NCBI GenBank assembly: GCA_031553195.1
Contig: JAVBLV010000071.1
Span: 1 to 59,177 of the forward strand
From: JAVBLV01 sp031553195
GTDB taxonomy: Bacteria; Bacteroidota; Bacteroidia; Bacteroidales; P3
Direction of reading: 5' to 3'
DNA length: 59,177 nucleotides
Part shown: positions 17,285 to 26,148 of the stretch, one piece after another
Position numbering within the stretch: the stretch's first letter is position 1
Layout: the number at the start of each line of letters is the position of its first letter
Program-made: the position numbers and the translations under genes
The notes under the pieces: generated by a model
What the model was told of the DNA's origin: nothing
What the model saw: the letters and a program-made list of their open reading frames with translations, nothing else
Database searches by the model: none

Positions 17285-18100
17285 ATGAAAAATTTACAAT
17301 TAACTATTGAAGAAGTTTGGGAAAACAAAGGAGCATTAAAAGAAAATCATATCCGACAATCAATAAAGGAAATAATAGAAAGTCTGGATAAAGGACAGTT
17401 ACGAATTGCAGAAAAGAAAGACAATCAGTGGGTTGTTAATGAATGGATTAAAAAATCCGTTATTTTGTACTTTCAAATCTGTGATATGAAAACGTTGGAG
17501 GTAGGCCCTTTTGAATATTATGATAAGATTCCAATAAAAAAAAATTACGAAAATCTTGGCGTTCGCGTCGTGCCTCAAGCAATAGCACGGTATGGCGCTT
17601 TTCTGGAAAAGGGAGTTGTTTTAATGCCTTCTTACGTAAATATAGGGGCTTACGTAGGCGCTGGAACGATGGTTGATACATGGGCTACCGTTGGTTCTTG
17701 CGCGCAGATAGGAAAAAACGTACATTTAAGCGGAGGGGTTGGAATAGGCGGCGTATTAGAACCTATACAGGCATCTCCTGTTATTATTGAAGATGGTTGT
17801 TTTGTCGGCTCTCGTTGCATTATTGTAGAAGGGGTTCATGTTGAAGAAGAAGCTGTTTTAGGCGCCAATGTGGTTCTCACGCAATCGACGAAAATTATCG
17901 ACGTTACATCAGAAACTCCTGTAGAATACAGGGCGAATATTCCTGCGCGTTCTGTCGTAATTCCGGGGAGTTATTCCAAAACGTTTCCTGCCGGAACTTA
18001 TCAAGTCCCTTGCGCGCTTATTATCGGCAAACGTAAACCGTCGACAGACCTTAAAACTTCGCTTAATAATGCTCTAAGAGAGCATAACGTAGCGGTTTAA
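17285..18100 (+). CDS. dapD: Tetrahydrodipicolinate N-succinyltransferase
   Basis: Uses succinyl-CoA to acylate tetrahydrodipicolinate in the succinylase branch of lysine and diaminopimelate synthesis. 271 residues, normal length. The helical N-terminal domain (MKNLQLTIEEVWENKGAL) precedes a left-handed beta-helix of hexapeptide repeats from ~residue 115 (VNIGAYVGAGTMVDTWATVG, GVGIGGVLEP, EDGCFVGSRCIIVEGV). The product feeds peptidoglycan cross-links. The gene is single. A C-rich repeat lies just upstream. Confidence 0.96.
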   Translation: MKNLQLTIEEVWENKGALKENHIRQSIKEIIESLDKGQLRIAEKKDNQWVVNEWIKKSVILYFQICDMKTLEVGPFEYYDKIPIKKNYENLGVRVVPQAIARYGAFLEKGVVLMPSYVNIGAYVGAGTMVDTWATVGSCAQIGKNVHLSGGVGIGGVLEPIQASPVIIEDGCFVGSRCIIVEGVHVEEEAVLGANVVLTQSTKIIDVTSETPVEYRANIPARSVVIPGSYSKTFPAGTYQVPCALIIGKRKPSTDLKTSLNNALREHNVAV

Positions 18101-18152
18101 AAAGATAGATAATATTAACGCCTGCTTAATATACATCACTTTAAAATTAATT

Positions 18153-19394
18153 ATGATCACGCTCGCATCATGGCATGTTGTTTATATGGATTGGTTGGAA
18201 AGCTTAAACCAAAACCAACAAACAGTTATTATTATCTATAACGTATCCATTATTCTTGCTACAATTACTTTGGCATTTTTATCCTATAAACTGGGAAAAT
18301 GGTTGCTATATAAAATTGCAAAACGTTTAGGTGAAAAACATGAGAATAAAATTATTCAATCGTTGCATCATAATAAATTATTCTCATATTTGAGCTATTA
18401 TTTCCCATTACTGATAATCCGGTATAATTTAGGAATTATAATTGCGCGTCATGCAAAGAATTATGTATTCCTCGAAAAGATATATGGAATTCTGGCCGTT
18501 ATCCTTTTTGTTTTGATTCTGAATTCTATACTAAATTCTGTTATAGAACTGAACCAGTATAAAAAAGAAAACCGTTCCAAACCCATCAAAGGGCTTGTTC
18601 AATTTTTGCAAATTATTATATATTTCTTCTCTGCGGTTGTTTGCGTTTCTATCTTGCTTTCCAGTTCCCCCATGAAACTTATTGCAGGGCTTGGAGCCGC
18701 TTCCGCTGTATTAATGCTTATTTTCAAAGATAGTATCTCCGGTCTTGTCGGGGGCGTTCAACTATCTTTAAATAAAACCGTTGAAATTGGGGATTGGGTA
18801 TCTTTGCCAAAATATGAAGCCGATGGAGAAGTGATAGATATTACCCTTACTTCTCTTCGCATCCGTAACTGGGATAATAGCATTTCGACGGTTCCATCTT
18901 ATAACCTTATTGTTTCGGATTCCATTAAAAATTGGAAAGGGATGAAAAAAGCGGGCGCCAGGCGTATTTCCCGTTTTATTAACATTGATATGAGCAGCGT
19001 TTGTTTCTGCACTCCTGAAATGATAGATAGTTTTATGAAAATAGAAGGAGTGAAGGAAGCCTTGAATAGGGTAACAAAGATGGAGGAGGGCTTTGTTATC
19101 GGGAAAGATTTTTCGCAAAAAGAAAACGGGCTGACCAATTTGGGCGTGTTCAGAGCATATATTTATTCTTATTTAGAAAAAAAGAATGAAATACGAAAAG
19201 ATATGGACTTGATGGTAAGACAAAAACAACCGGTTTTGAATGGTCTTCCATTCGAAATTTATTGTTTTGCCAATACTACCGTAACTAAAGAGTATGAGAC
19301 TATTCAAGCTGATATTTTTGATCATGTTTTGGCAGTTTTACCTTATTTTGGTTTAAGAATATATCAAACGCAGATCTCTTTAAACGAAGGATAA
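18153..19394 (+). CDS. MscS-family mechanosensitive channel (YbdG-like)
   Basis: A 413-residue inner-membrane channel that releases solutes on osmotic downshock. Several N-terminal hydrophobic helices (residues ~25-170) precede the pore helix region GLGAASAVLMLIFKDSISGL. The MscS beta domain follows (EIGDWVSLPKYEADGEVIDI ... RNWDNSISTVPSYNLI), then an alpha/beta C terminus. The insert KNWKGMKKAGARRISR is typical of the YbdG branch. It lies 52 bp after dapD. mscL is 900 bp further on, on the other strand. Confidence 0.93.
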   Translation: MITLASWHVVYMDWLESLNQNQQTVIIIYNVSIILATITLAFLSYKLGKWLLYKIAKRLGEKHENKIIQSLHHNKLFSYLSYYFPLLIIRYNLGIIIARHAKNYVFLEKIYGILAVILFVLILNSILNSVIELNQYKKENRSKPIKGLVQFLQIIIYFFSAVVCVSILLSSSPMKLIAGLGAASAVLMLIFKDSISGLVGGVQLSLNKTVEIGDWVSLPKYEADGEVIDITLTSLRIRNWDNSISTVPSYNLIVSDSIKNWKGMKKAGARRISRFINIDMSSVCFCTPEMIDSFMKIEGVKEALNRVTKMEEGFVIGKDFSQKENGLTNLGVFRAYIYSYLEKKNEIRKDMDLMVRQKQPVLNGLPFEIYCFANTTVTKEYETIQADIFDHVLAVLPYFGLRIYQTQISLNEG

Positions 19395-19501
19395 AATCAA
19401 ATTTACAAAATAAAATTTTTGTGCAAGGATTCTTCTTTTTTGTAACTCGTGTTTTTTTACGAACTTTGTATTTTTCAAAATAATTCAAACAAACGCTTAC
19501 A

Positions 19502-20164
19502 ATGAGACTCCTTTTTGCGACCGTTATAGCCGGACTGCTTATTTCTTATTCTTGCACGACAAAGTCGTATGATGAATTACATCCAGAAATAGCCGGAGTC
19601 AAATTAACCGAATCTTCTAAAAAACAAGTTTTTTCCGATACGTTACAGTATTTGGGAGAAACTGAAGGCGAGGATAATGTGTGCGCGTTATTTCTTACTA
19701 AAAGAAAAGATACGCTCAATATTGTTCTCAGATCGGATAAGCCTTTAGATGATAAAAGCATAGATAAAGTTTTCTTTGTCGAATGGGAAAATGTAATCAT
19801 TGCATCTGGGGGAGATGTAAATGTTAAATATGAACAAGCTTTTGCAACAGATTATAAGGAAATTAAATTGAAGCCTTTTCAAAAAACGGTTACGGCAGAT
19901 CAATTTTTACTCGATATATCTAAGTTACCGGAAGTGAAAGAGGTTGTGAGCAACGAAGAAGGCATTTTTATATCTGAAGGGCCTGGCGAGGAACATCCTT
20001 ATTATGTTGTACAAGTTGGAAATCAGCAGGAAGATCATTTTACAACTATTTATTGGTTTTACGTTTATATAAAACCTAAATATGAAATTAAATATTATGA
20101 CTTGGCCAATGAAAAAGTTCTTTCACTAGAGGAGTGGAGAGCGAACAGAAAATCTCAAAAATAA
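19502..20164 (+). CDS. Lipoprotein of unknown function
   Basis: 220 residues. The lipobox LISYSC, with the lipidated Cys at residue 18, follows a short hydrophobic signal, so it is a lipoprotein, probably outer-membrane. The mature part is acidic and I do not recognise its domain. It ends at a strong terminator (20212-20262) facing mscL. Confidence 0.7.
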   Translation: MRLLFATVIAGLLISYSCTTKSYDELHPEIAGVKLTESSKKQVFSDTLQYLGETEGEDNVCALFLTKRKDTLNIVLRSDKPLDDKSIDKVFFVEWENVIIASGGDVNVKYEQAFATDYKEIKLKPFQKTVTADQFLLDISKLPEVKEVVSNEEGIFISEGPGEEHPYYVVQVGNQQEDHFTTIYWFYVYIKPKYEIKYYDLANEKVLSLEEWRANRKSQK

Positions 20165-20211
20165 TTTATTAGCAAAAATTAGAAAGGTAAATAGGAGAGG
20201 GGCAAATAAAA

Positions 20212-20262
20212 AAACAGTTTTTCTTATTTCCGACTTAAAGCGTTTAATGAGAAAAACTGTTT
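20212..20262. terminator. Bidirectional terminator between lipoprotein gene and mscL
   Basis: A 17-bp stem (AAACAGTTTTTCTTATT against AATGAGAAAAACTGTTT) with one G-U type mismatch. It has A/T runs on both sides and lies between convergent genes. Confidence 0.75.
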
Positions 20263-20312
20263 TAGTAAATTAAAATACAGATAAATGCAATAATTTGTAT
20301 TTTGCTATCTTA

Positions 20313-20735
20313 TTAAGAATTTTTGGATTTTAGAATATCTCTTATTTCTGTAAGCAAAATTTCTTCTTTAGTGGGTTCCGGAGTTGGAGCCGGCGTTTCG
20401 ACTTGTTTCCGTTTAAATGAATTAAGCCCTTTTACCATCAGGAAAATGGCAAATGCAATAATCAAAAAATCAATCGTATTTTGGAGAAAAATACCATAAT
20501 TGACCGAAACGGCAGGAACCGCATTTCCCAAAGCATCTACCGATGCGTTTTTCAAGGTAACCCTGAGATCGGTAAAGTTCATTCCTCCAATCAAAAGGCC
20601 GATAGGAGGCATAATAATATCAGATACGACAGAGCTGACTATTTTTCCAAAAGCTCCGCCAATAATAATCCCTACTGCCATGTCGATAACATTGCCCCGC
20701 ATGGCAAATTCTCTGAACTCTTTCAATATTTTCAT
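20313..20735 (-). CDS. mscL: Large-conductance mechanosensitive channel
   Basis: A 140-residue pentameric emergency-release channel of the inner membrane. MKILKEFREFAMRGNVIDMA is the amphipathic N-terminal helix. VGIIIGGAFGKIVSSVVSDI is the pore-lining TM1 with the glycine-rich packing face. TM2 (IDFLIIAFAIFLMVKGLN) and a charged C-terminal helix ending in a Pro/Glu-rich linker follow. Single gene. Confidence 0.96.
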   Translation of the reverse strand: MKILKEFREFAMRGNVIDMAVGIIIGGAFGKIVSSVVSDIIMPPIGLLIGGMNFTDLRVTLKNASVDALGNAVPAVSVNYGIFLQNTIDFLIIAFAIFLMVKGLNSFKRKQVETPAPTPEPTKEEILLTEIRDILKSKNS

Positions 20736-20907
20736 GTTGATTTCGTTTTATATATTTATATGCAAAAGTACTCTTTTGATCAATATATAATAAGGAAAAT
20801 TATTCCGATTTTTTAAACCATTGATAAATAGTTTTTAAACCTATTTTTCATGAATGATTATCTGAAAAATTGATAATTTCGTTGTTAAATTTTAAATGCA
20901 TTTTCCC

Positions 20908-22236
20908 ATGATAAAGTACCTGAAATCATTTGTAATATTGTTTATCCTGATTGTTATAAAACAAAATATTTCCGCTCAGGAAATCTATGATTTAAAACGC
21001 TGCCTGGAGATAGGACTGGATAGAAATTATTCTATTCGTATAGTAAAAAACGAGCAACAAATGGCTGAAAATAATGCAACCATAGGAAATGCAGGCTATT
21101 TGCCCACCCTTGGTTTGGACGGAAGTTATTCGGGAACGCTCAATAATATAAAGCAATACATGGACGGAGAAAATATTTTTTCGATGAACGGTATAAACAA
21201 TCAGGCTTTAAATGCAAATTTGAATTTAAACTGGACAATTTTCGACGGTTTTAATATACAAGCCAATTATAAAAGAGTTAAAGAATTTCAGGAAGTAGGA
21301 AAATTGGGAACCCGTTTAACAATAGAAAGCTTTATATCTTCCACAACATCGGAATATTATAATTATGTCCGGCAAAATATTCGTCTGGCAAATTTGAAAT
21401 CTGCCGTGGCTCTTTCCCGCGAACGCCTCAGGATTGTGGAAGAACGTTATAATATCGGTTCCATGTCCAAATTAGACCTTCAGCAAGCCAAAGTTGACTT
21501 CAATGCCGATAGTTCCAATTTATTGAAACAATTTGAAGTGGTATATGCTTCTAGAATTAATCTTAACACTTTGATGGCGCTCGATGATGTCGAGCAGAAA
21601 TTAAATATAAAAGATTCTGTGATTCAACCGAATCCTTTTTTGTCAAAAGAAATTCTTTTGGGAAAAACGCTGAAAGATAATACATCTTTGTTATTATCTG
21701 ATAAAAACAAGGTAATCGGTGAACTGGATTATAAAAAGATCGTTAGTCGCAATTACCCTTATTTAAAGTTGAACGCCGGTTACGGATATGCCTATAATCT
21801 TTATGAAATGGGAAGTTATGACAAGCAAACACAATTGGGATTGAATTATGGTTTGACTTTAGGGTTTACCATTTTTGATGGTTTTAACCGGAATCGCGAA
21901 CAAAAGAACGCCCGTTTAGATATTCAAAACAGAGACTTGGAATATCAACAGTTGGAGTTGGCGTTAAAAGCCGATTTATCAAATATCTGGATGTCGTATC
22001 AAAATAATTGGGAGTTGATTTCTTTGGAAAAAGAAAATCTGCAAACGGCAAAAGAAAATTATGAAATTGCCATTGAAAGATATAAATTAGGAGATCTTTC
22101 CGGGATAGAGTTACGCGAAGCCCAAAATAGCCTCCTGTCTGCCGAAGAACGTCTGCTGGTTGCCGAATTCAACACTAAACTTTGCGAGATATCCTTAATG
22201 CAAATCAGCGGGCAATTGAGCGTTTATCTGGAATAA
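20908..22236 (+). CDS. TolC-family outer-membrane channel protein
   Basis: About 442 residues. A signal peptide ends ISAQ, then two homologous OEP repeats form the outer-membrane beta-barrel and periplasmic alpha-barrel. Repeats of the type ERYNIGSMSKLDLQQAK and ERYKLGDLSGIELREAQ, each followed by a long helix, are the diagnostic paired motifs. These proteins pair with an inner-membrane transporter and adaptor for efflux or type I secretion. No such partner is adjacent. The frame is open to an upstream ATG at 20896. The start at 20908 gives a cleaner signal peptide. Confidence 0.9.
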   Translation: MIKYLKSFVILFILIVIKQNISAQEIYDLKRCLEIGLDRNYSIRIVKNEQQMAENNATIGNAGYLPTLGLDGSYSGTLNNIKQYMDGENIFSMNGINNQALNANLNLNWTIFDGFNIQANYKRVKEFQEVGKLGTRLTIESFISSTTSEYYNYVRQNIRLANLKSAVALSRERLRIVEERYNIGSMSKLDLQQAKVDFNADSSNLLKQFEVVYASRINLNTLMALDDVEQKLNIKDSVIQPNPFLSKEILLGKTLKDNTSLLLSDKNKVIGELDYKKIVSRNYPYLKLNAGYGYAYNLYEMGSYDKQTQLGLNYGLTLGFTIFDGFNRNREQKNARLDIQNRDLEYQQLELALKADLSNIWMSYQNNWELISLEKENLQTAKENYEIAIERYKLGDLSGIELREAQNSLLSAEERLLVAEFNTKLCEISLMQISGQLSVYLE

Positions 22237-22346
22237 AAGTAACCAATTCTTTCGAAATGAAAATTCCTTTTCTGTAAAAGCAAAATACGCCGAAACAAGT
22301 TTCCTTATTTTCAGCGTATCTGCCAGTAATAATCAAAAATCCGAAA

Positions 22347-23609
22347 TCAATTTGTCAATCTAAATTTTACCAAGCGCAACGGCACATTCCCTCCGCCTGT
22401 TTTCTGCATTCCCATGGCATAAATATATCCATTATGGAATGTGAATTTTTTAGGAATAAACGAAAGATCATAATTATCGCAACTAAATTGCGAAGTGGCA
22501 ATATATTTTCCTTCTCTATCCAATGCGTATACTTTGAACTGATTGTTTTCTTCTTTAGTGAATTCAAATAACAATAAGTTATCGTCGCTATCTACCATAA
22601 AAGAAGAAAAATAGGGGAGGGTTTTAGAGTAAATATTTTTATTATTTACTTTTTCATTTAGCTGTTTATCGAACTGTTGCATAATCCCTTTCCTTTCTTT
22701 AGCAGTTAATTTCGGATTTTTTTCCAAACTTTTCTCAAACTGGTTTTTACATTGTTTAAAATCTTCGAAGAACTGATTTATTTCCTGTTGGCTAAATGTT
22801 AATGGTTTTATATTGGGTTTGAATGATTTTAATTTAACGCCATTGTAAGAATATTCTACCACTTCGCCCGTTTCGGGAAATGCAACCAACAAATTTCCTG
22901 CTTTGCTGCAAGCTATTTGCGGATGCGTATAAGAAGAGTGGGTATAGGGCAGACTATACGTAATAGCCCCTCCATTATTCGGGAAATAAAGAGAAATACT
23001 TGCCTCTTTTGTATCAATTTTATGCCATAAAATTTTTTCCTTCCCTGTCTCCAGGTTTTTGATCATAACAAACGTTTTTCCCTTATTTCCTCCCATACCT
23101 ACCCAGCCGGTCATTGCAATATGCGAATTTTTTAATGTTATCGCGCTGTTAGGGCTAATATTCATTTTTATTAACTTGTAAAATTCCCCATCTAAAGTAA
23201 ATAGCTGTACTCTCCCTTGCGTATATTCGGTGGTAACGATATATTTATTATCTAAAATACCGGCAATATTAGGGTCGCTGATGAAATCGCTGTTTTTACC
23301 TCCTTTTTTACCTATCTTTTTCACAAAGTTCCCGTTTTTATCAAACTTAGAAATACTGTAAGTGGTTTTGTCAGTCATGAATACAGAACCGTCCGGCGCT
23401 GTTACGATTTCTTTCATTTTCCCGACAGGCCTGTCATAGAATGTTTTGGTATAATCGAAAAAAACATCATTCCAATTGTTTTGGTTTCCGTATTCAGCAA
23501 TTGCTTCGAGTTTTACAATGGGTTTTGCATACAAATCGGCTAATTTTTGGGCATGCAAAGTTCCCGCTAACATAAAAGCCAATAATATTGTCCATTTCAA
23601 AGTTTTCAT
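22347..23609 (-). CDS. 6-bladed beta-propeller protein, secreted
   Basis: 420 residues with a signal peptide (residues 1-20, ending LHAQ). NHL-like blades are visible: EIVTAPDGSVFMTDKTTYSI then SKFDKNGNFVKKIGKKGG, and later VEYSYNGVKLKSF and MVDSDDNLLLFEF. It matches the Bacteroidetes 6-bladed propeller family (DUF4934-like), whose members are usually lipoproteins or periplasmic. No lipobox Cys is visible here. It lies next to an ECF sigma/anti-sigma pair on the same strand and could be in its regulon. Confidence 0.8.
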   Translation of the reverse strand: MKTLKWTILLAFMLAGTLHAQKLADLYAKPIVKLEAIAEYGNQNNWNDVFFDYTKTFYDRPVGKMKEIVTAPDGSVFMTDKTTYSISKFDKNGNFVKKIGKKGGKNSDFISDPNIAGILDNKYIVTTEYTQGRVQLFTLDGEFYKLIKMNISPNSAITLKNSHIAMTGWVGMGGNKGKTFVMIKNLETGKEKILWHKIDTKEASISLYFPNNGGAITYSLPYTHSSYTHPQIACSKAGNLLVAFPETGEVVEYSYNGVKLKSFKPNIKPLTFSQQEINQFFEDFKQCKNQFEKSLEKNPKLTAKERKGIMQQFDKQLNEKVNNKNIYSKTLPYFSSFMVDSDDNLLLFEFTKEENNQFKVYALDREGKYIATSQFSCDNYDLSFIPKKFTFHNGYIYAMGMQKTGGGNVPLRLVKFRLTN

Positions 23610-23724
23610 AATCTAAATGTTCTAATTTTTATGTTTCGGTCAGACTTATTTAATTGAGAATTGAAAGTTGAAAATGATTTTTGAATTATAAATTTTTAAT
23701 CTTTAAACATTCATTTTTAATTAT

Positions 23725-24192
23725 TTATAGATTTGATGTAAACTGATGGATCACTTCTCCATTTTTGGAGAACACGGTAATTGATATCGCTTGTTGTTTC
23801 CATTGCTGATTATGGTCTAATTCCTCTACCGGAAACTGATTCATTCTGATAGATTGACTATCATTAATAGTTGCCGATGCAGGCGTTTCTTTTTTTAATA
23901 TTTGTAAAGGAATGAAAGTCGCCGTCAAAACTAACGCTAAGCCGGCGGCAATTTTAATAAATAAAGGGATGCGCCGTTTGGGATAAAAAAATACAGGGAT
24001 TTCTTTTTGCTCGATGGATACATTATAACTACTAAAAAAATGAGCTACTAACGCTTTATTGTCTATGGCTTCCTTGTATAAATTCCGGCATTGTTCGCAT
24101 TCGGCAATGTGAGAATGGAAGAGTTTGGTCTGTTCTTTTTCCAGTTCTGCATCTAATAAAAGTTGTATATCTTCTCTACTCAAACATTTCAT
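23725..24192 (-). CDS. Anti-sigma factor with zinc finger (zf-HC2)
   Basis: A 155-residue single-pass membrane protein. The N-terminal HSHIAECEQC (about residues 26-35) fits the HxxxCxxC zinc-binding anti-sigma (ZAS) motif that grips the sigma factor. A hydrophobic helix (IKIAAGLALVLTATFIPL, about residues 78-95) separates it from a short periplasmic tail. It overlaps the sigma gene by 17 bp, so the two are translationally coupled. Confidence 0.85.
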   Translation of the reverse strand: MKCLSREDIQLLLDAELEKEQTKLFHSHIAECEQCRNLYKEAIDNKALVAHFFSSYNVSIEQKEIPVFFYPKRRIPLFIKIAAGLALVLTATFIPLQILKKETPASATINDSQSIRMNQFPVEELDHNQQWKQQAISITVFSKNGEVIHQFTSNL

Positions 24193-24682
24193 GATAATTG
24201 GATTTTAAAAGGTTCTTCAATTTTTCAATGCTTCTAACCAAAGTGGTTCCTACCGAAGCGGGGTTCATTTGTAGAGTCTCTGCTATTTCGCTATATGATA
24301 ACCCGTTGTGATATAATGTCAATAAATTTCTATCCCTTTCTTCCATATTCTCCAATATCGAAAATACAATTCGTTGCCGTTCCGACAGAAAGAAATCCAT
24401 TTCCCATTGGCTTGTAGTATTTCCATTTTTTTCGGTATGATGAATATATTTCTGATGCAATATTTTAGATTTGCTTTGGGAAGCCGACATGTTATATAAA
24501 ACCTTATAAAGCCATGCCCGCGGATTCTCAAATGCAGTCTGCTTTTGAAGCTCGACATAATACTTGGCGAAAACCTCCTGCACCATATCTTCCGCTTCCG
24601 TCCGGTTTTTTCTTAACAGCAAAGCAAATCCGAATAATTCGCGATAATGTTTTGCATAAATTCTTTCGAAATCCACAGGCAA
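24176..24682 (-). CDS. ECF-family RNA polymerase sigma factor
   Basis: 168 residues, typical for group 4 sigma factors. Region 2 contains NRTEAEDMVQEVFAKYYVEL and PRAWLYKVLYNMS. Region 4 near the C terminus has a helix-turn-helix (GLSYSEIAETLQMNPASVGT). The adjacent overlapping zf-HC2 protein is its likely membrane-bound inhibitor, releasing the sigma factor on an envelope signal. Targets are unknown. The neighbouring propeller gene is a candidate. Confidence 0.93.
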   Translation of the reverse strand: MPVDFERIYAKHYRELFGFALLLRKNRTEAEDMVQEVFAKYYVELQKQTAFENPRAWLYKVLYNMSASQSKSKILHQKYIHHTEKNGNTTSQWEMDFFLSERQRIVFSILENMEERDRNLLTLYHNGLSYSEIAETLQMNPASVGTTLVRSIEKLKNLLKSNYHEMFE

Positions 24683-24816
24683 ATTTTGTTTTATTATTCG
24701 ACAAACCTAAATATAAGACATTTTAATAAGTGTTTTGTGACATTTATTAAAAATAATGGGTAAGAAATTTTTCTATGAAAGAATTTTTTTAGCGTGAAGA
24801 ACCTCACAATCAGCAT

Positions 24817-26136
24817 TTAAACTACAGGATTATCAAAATTTTCAATGGGTTTAAAAATCGCCTTTTTCGAGAATTTCCATTGAATCAATCCTCTGAAGAG
24901 TAAATATATAATAAAAGCCAACCAAAGAGCATTGTTCTCAAAAATTTTATGAAGACTGTAATAGACAATAAAAAAGAGAACAGTAGAGATGAACATAGCA
25001 TTTCGCATATATTGGGAAGCAGTAGCCCCGACATAAATGCCGTCCCATAAAAAGGCGGAAAATCCGGCAACAGGAACCAATAAAACCCAAAACAAGTATT
25101 GTCCGGATTGCTCTATCAGTTGTTTGTTATTTGTAAGTAAAGCCAATATATTTTTTCCTCCCAAAGCATATAAAATGGTAAAAGAAATGGTAAATAAAAA
25201 CCCCCAACCGAATAATACGCGAATGGATTTTCTCAGGAGCAACCGGTTTCGAGCCCCAATATATTTCCCTGTCAATGATTCTCCTGCATAAGCAAATCCG
25301 TCCATAATGTAAGAAAACAAAGTAAACAACTGCATGAGCAAAGTGTTTATCGCCAATATTTCATCGCCCATTTTCGCAGAAACGGAAGGAATAAAGGTAA
25401 ATACAATTATCAAACAAAGCGTACGCAAAAAAATATCGGAATTGATTTTAAAAAAACGAATCATCTCTTTCCATTTCAAACTTTGCAAAAAATCGATATA
25501 TTTTTTCAAACGTCCATAATAATAATAACAGAGAATTAAAGACAAGATCAAACCGCCGTATTGCGCAATTAAAGTTGCCAAAGCCACTCCGGCAATATTC
25601 ATATGAAATCCGAATACAAAAAGGAAGCTAAAGCCAATATTCAAAATGTTGATTAAGAGAGCAATAAACATAGGGATTTTTGCATTTTGCATACCGATAA
25701 ACCAGCCTTTGATAGCATATAATCCCAGAGTAGCGGGAGCAGCCCAAATAAGAATGCTGAAATAGGTATGAGCAAGCTGTTCTACCTGAGGACTTCCTTC
25801 TAAGAAATATAAAATCAAATAAATGATTGGGGTTTGGAGGACAATAAGTAAAATTGCAATAACAAAGGCGACGCTTAGCGAACGGACAAGCACATTTACA
25901 GCCTGAGGTAAGTTTCTAGCCCCATAAGCTTGAGCTGCAAAACCGGTCGTTCCCATGCGCAGAAAACCAAAATTCCAATAAATTAAATTGAAAATCATTG
26001 CGCCCAATGCAACGCCCCCGATATACGTTGCATTACCGATGTGTCCGACAATGGCAATATCGACCATTCCAAGCAAAGGAACGGTAATATTGGTTATAAT
26101 ATTAGGAATAGCAAGTTTGAGGACTTTCTTATTCAA
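24817..26136 (-). CDS. MATE-family efflux transporter (DinF-like)
   Basis: A 439-residue, about 12-helix Na+ or H+ antiporter of the MATE family. The N-terminal repeat has LAIPNIITNITVPLLGMVDIAIVGHIG and FGFLRMGTTGFAAQAYGA, typical of the DinF subgroup. The second half repeats the fold, with DGFAYAGESLTGKYIGAR matching. Likely substrates are cationic compounds, but this cannot be read from sequence. It lies 12 bp downstream of the PurF paralogue and is probably co-transcribed with it. Confidence 0.92.
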   Translation of the reverse strand: MNKKVLKLAIPNIITNITVPLLGMVDIAIVGHIGNATYIGGVALGAMIFNLIYWNFGFLRMGTTGFAAQAYGARNLPQAVNVLVRSLSVAFVIAILLIVLQTPIIYLILYFLEGSPQVEQLAHTYFSILIWAAPATLGLYAIKGWFIGMQNAKIPMFIALLINILNIGFSFLFVFGFHMNIAGVALATLIAQYGGLILSLILCYYYYGRLKKYIDFLQSLKWKEMIRFFKINSDIFLRTLCLIIVFTFIPSVSAKMGDEILAINTLLMQLFTLFSYIMDGFAYAGESLTGKYIGARNRLLLRKSIRVLFGWGFLFTISFTILYALGGKNILALLTNNKQLIEQSGQYLFWVLLVPVAGFSAFLWDGIYVGATASQYMRNAMFISTVLFFIVYYSLHKIFENNALWLAFIIYLLFRGLIQWKFSKKAIFKPIENFDNPVV

Positions 26137-26148
26137 CGCAAGAACAAT

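Noticed and set aside
18153..20735. MscS and MscL as a functional osmotic-stress operon
   Set aside because: The two channel genes are on opposite strands with a lipoprotein gene and a bidirectional terminator between them.
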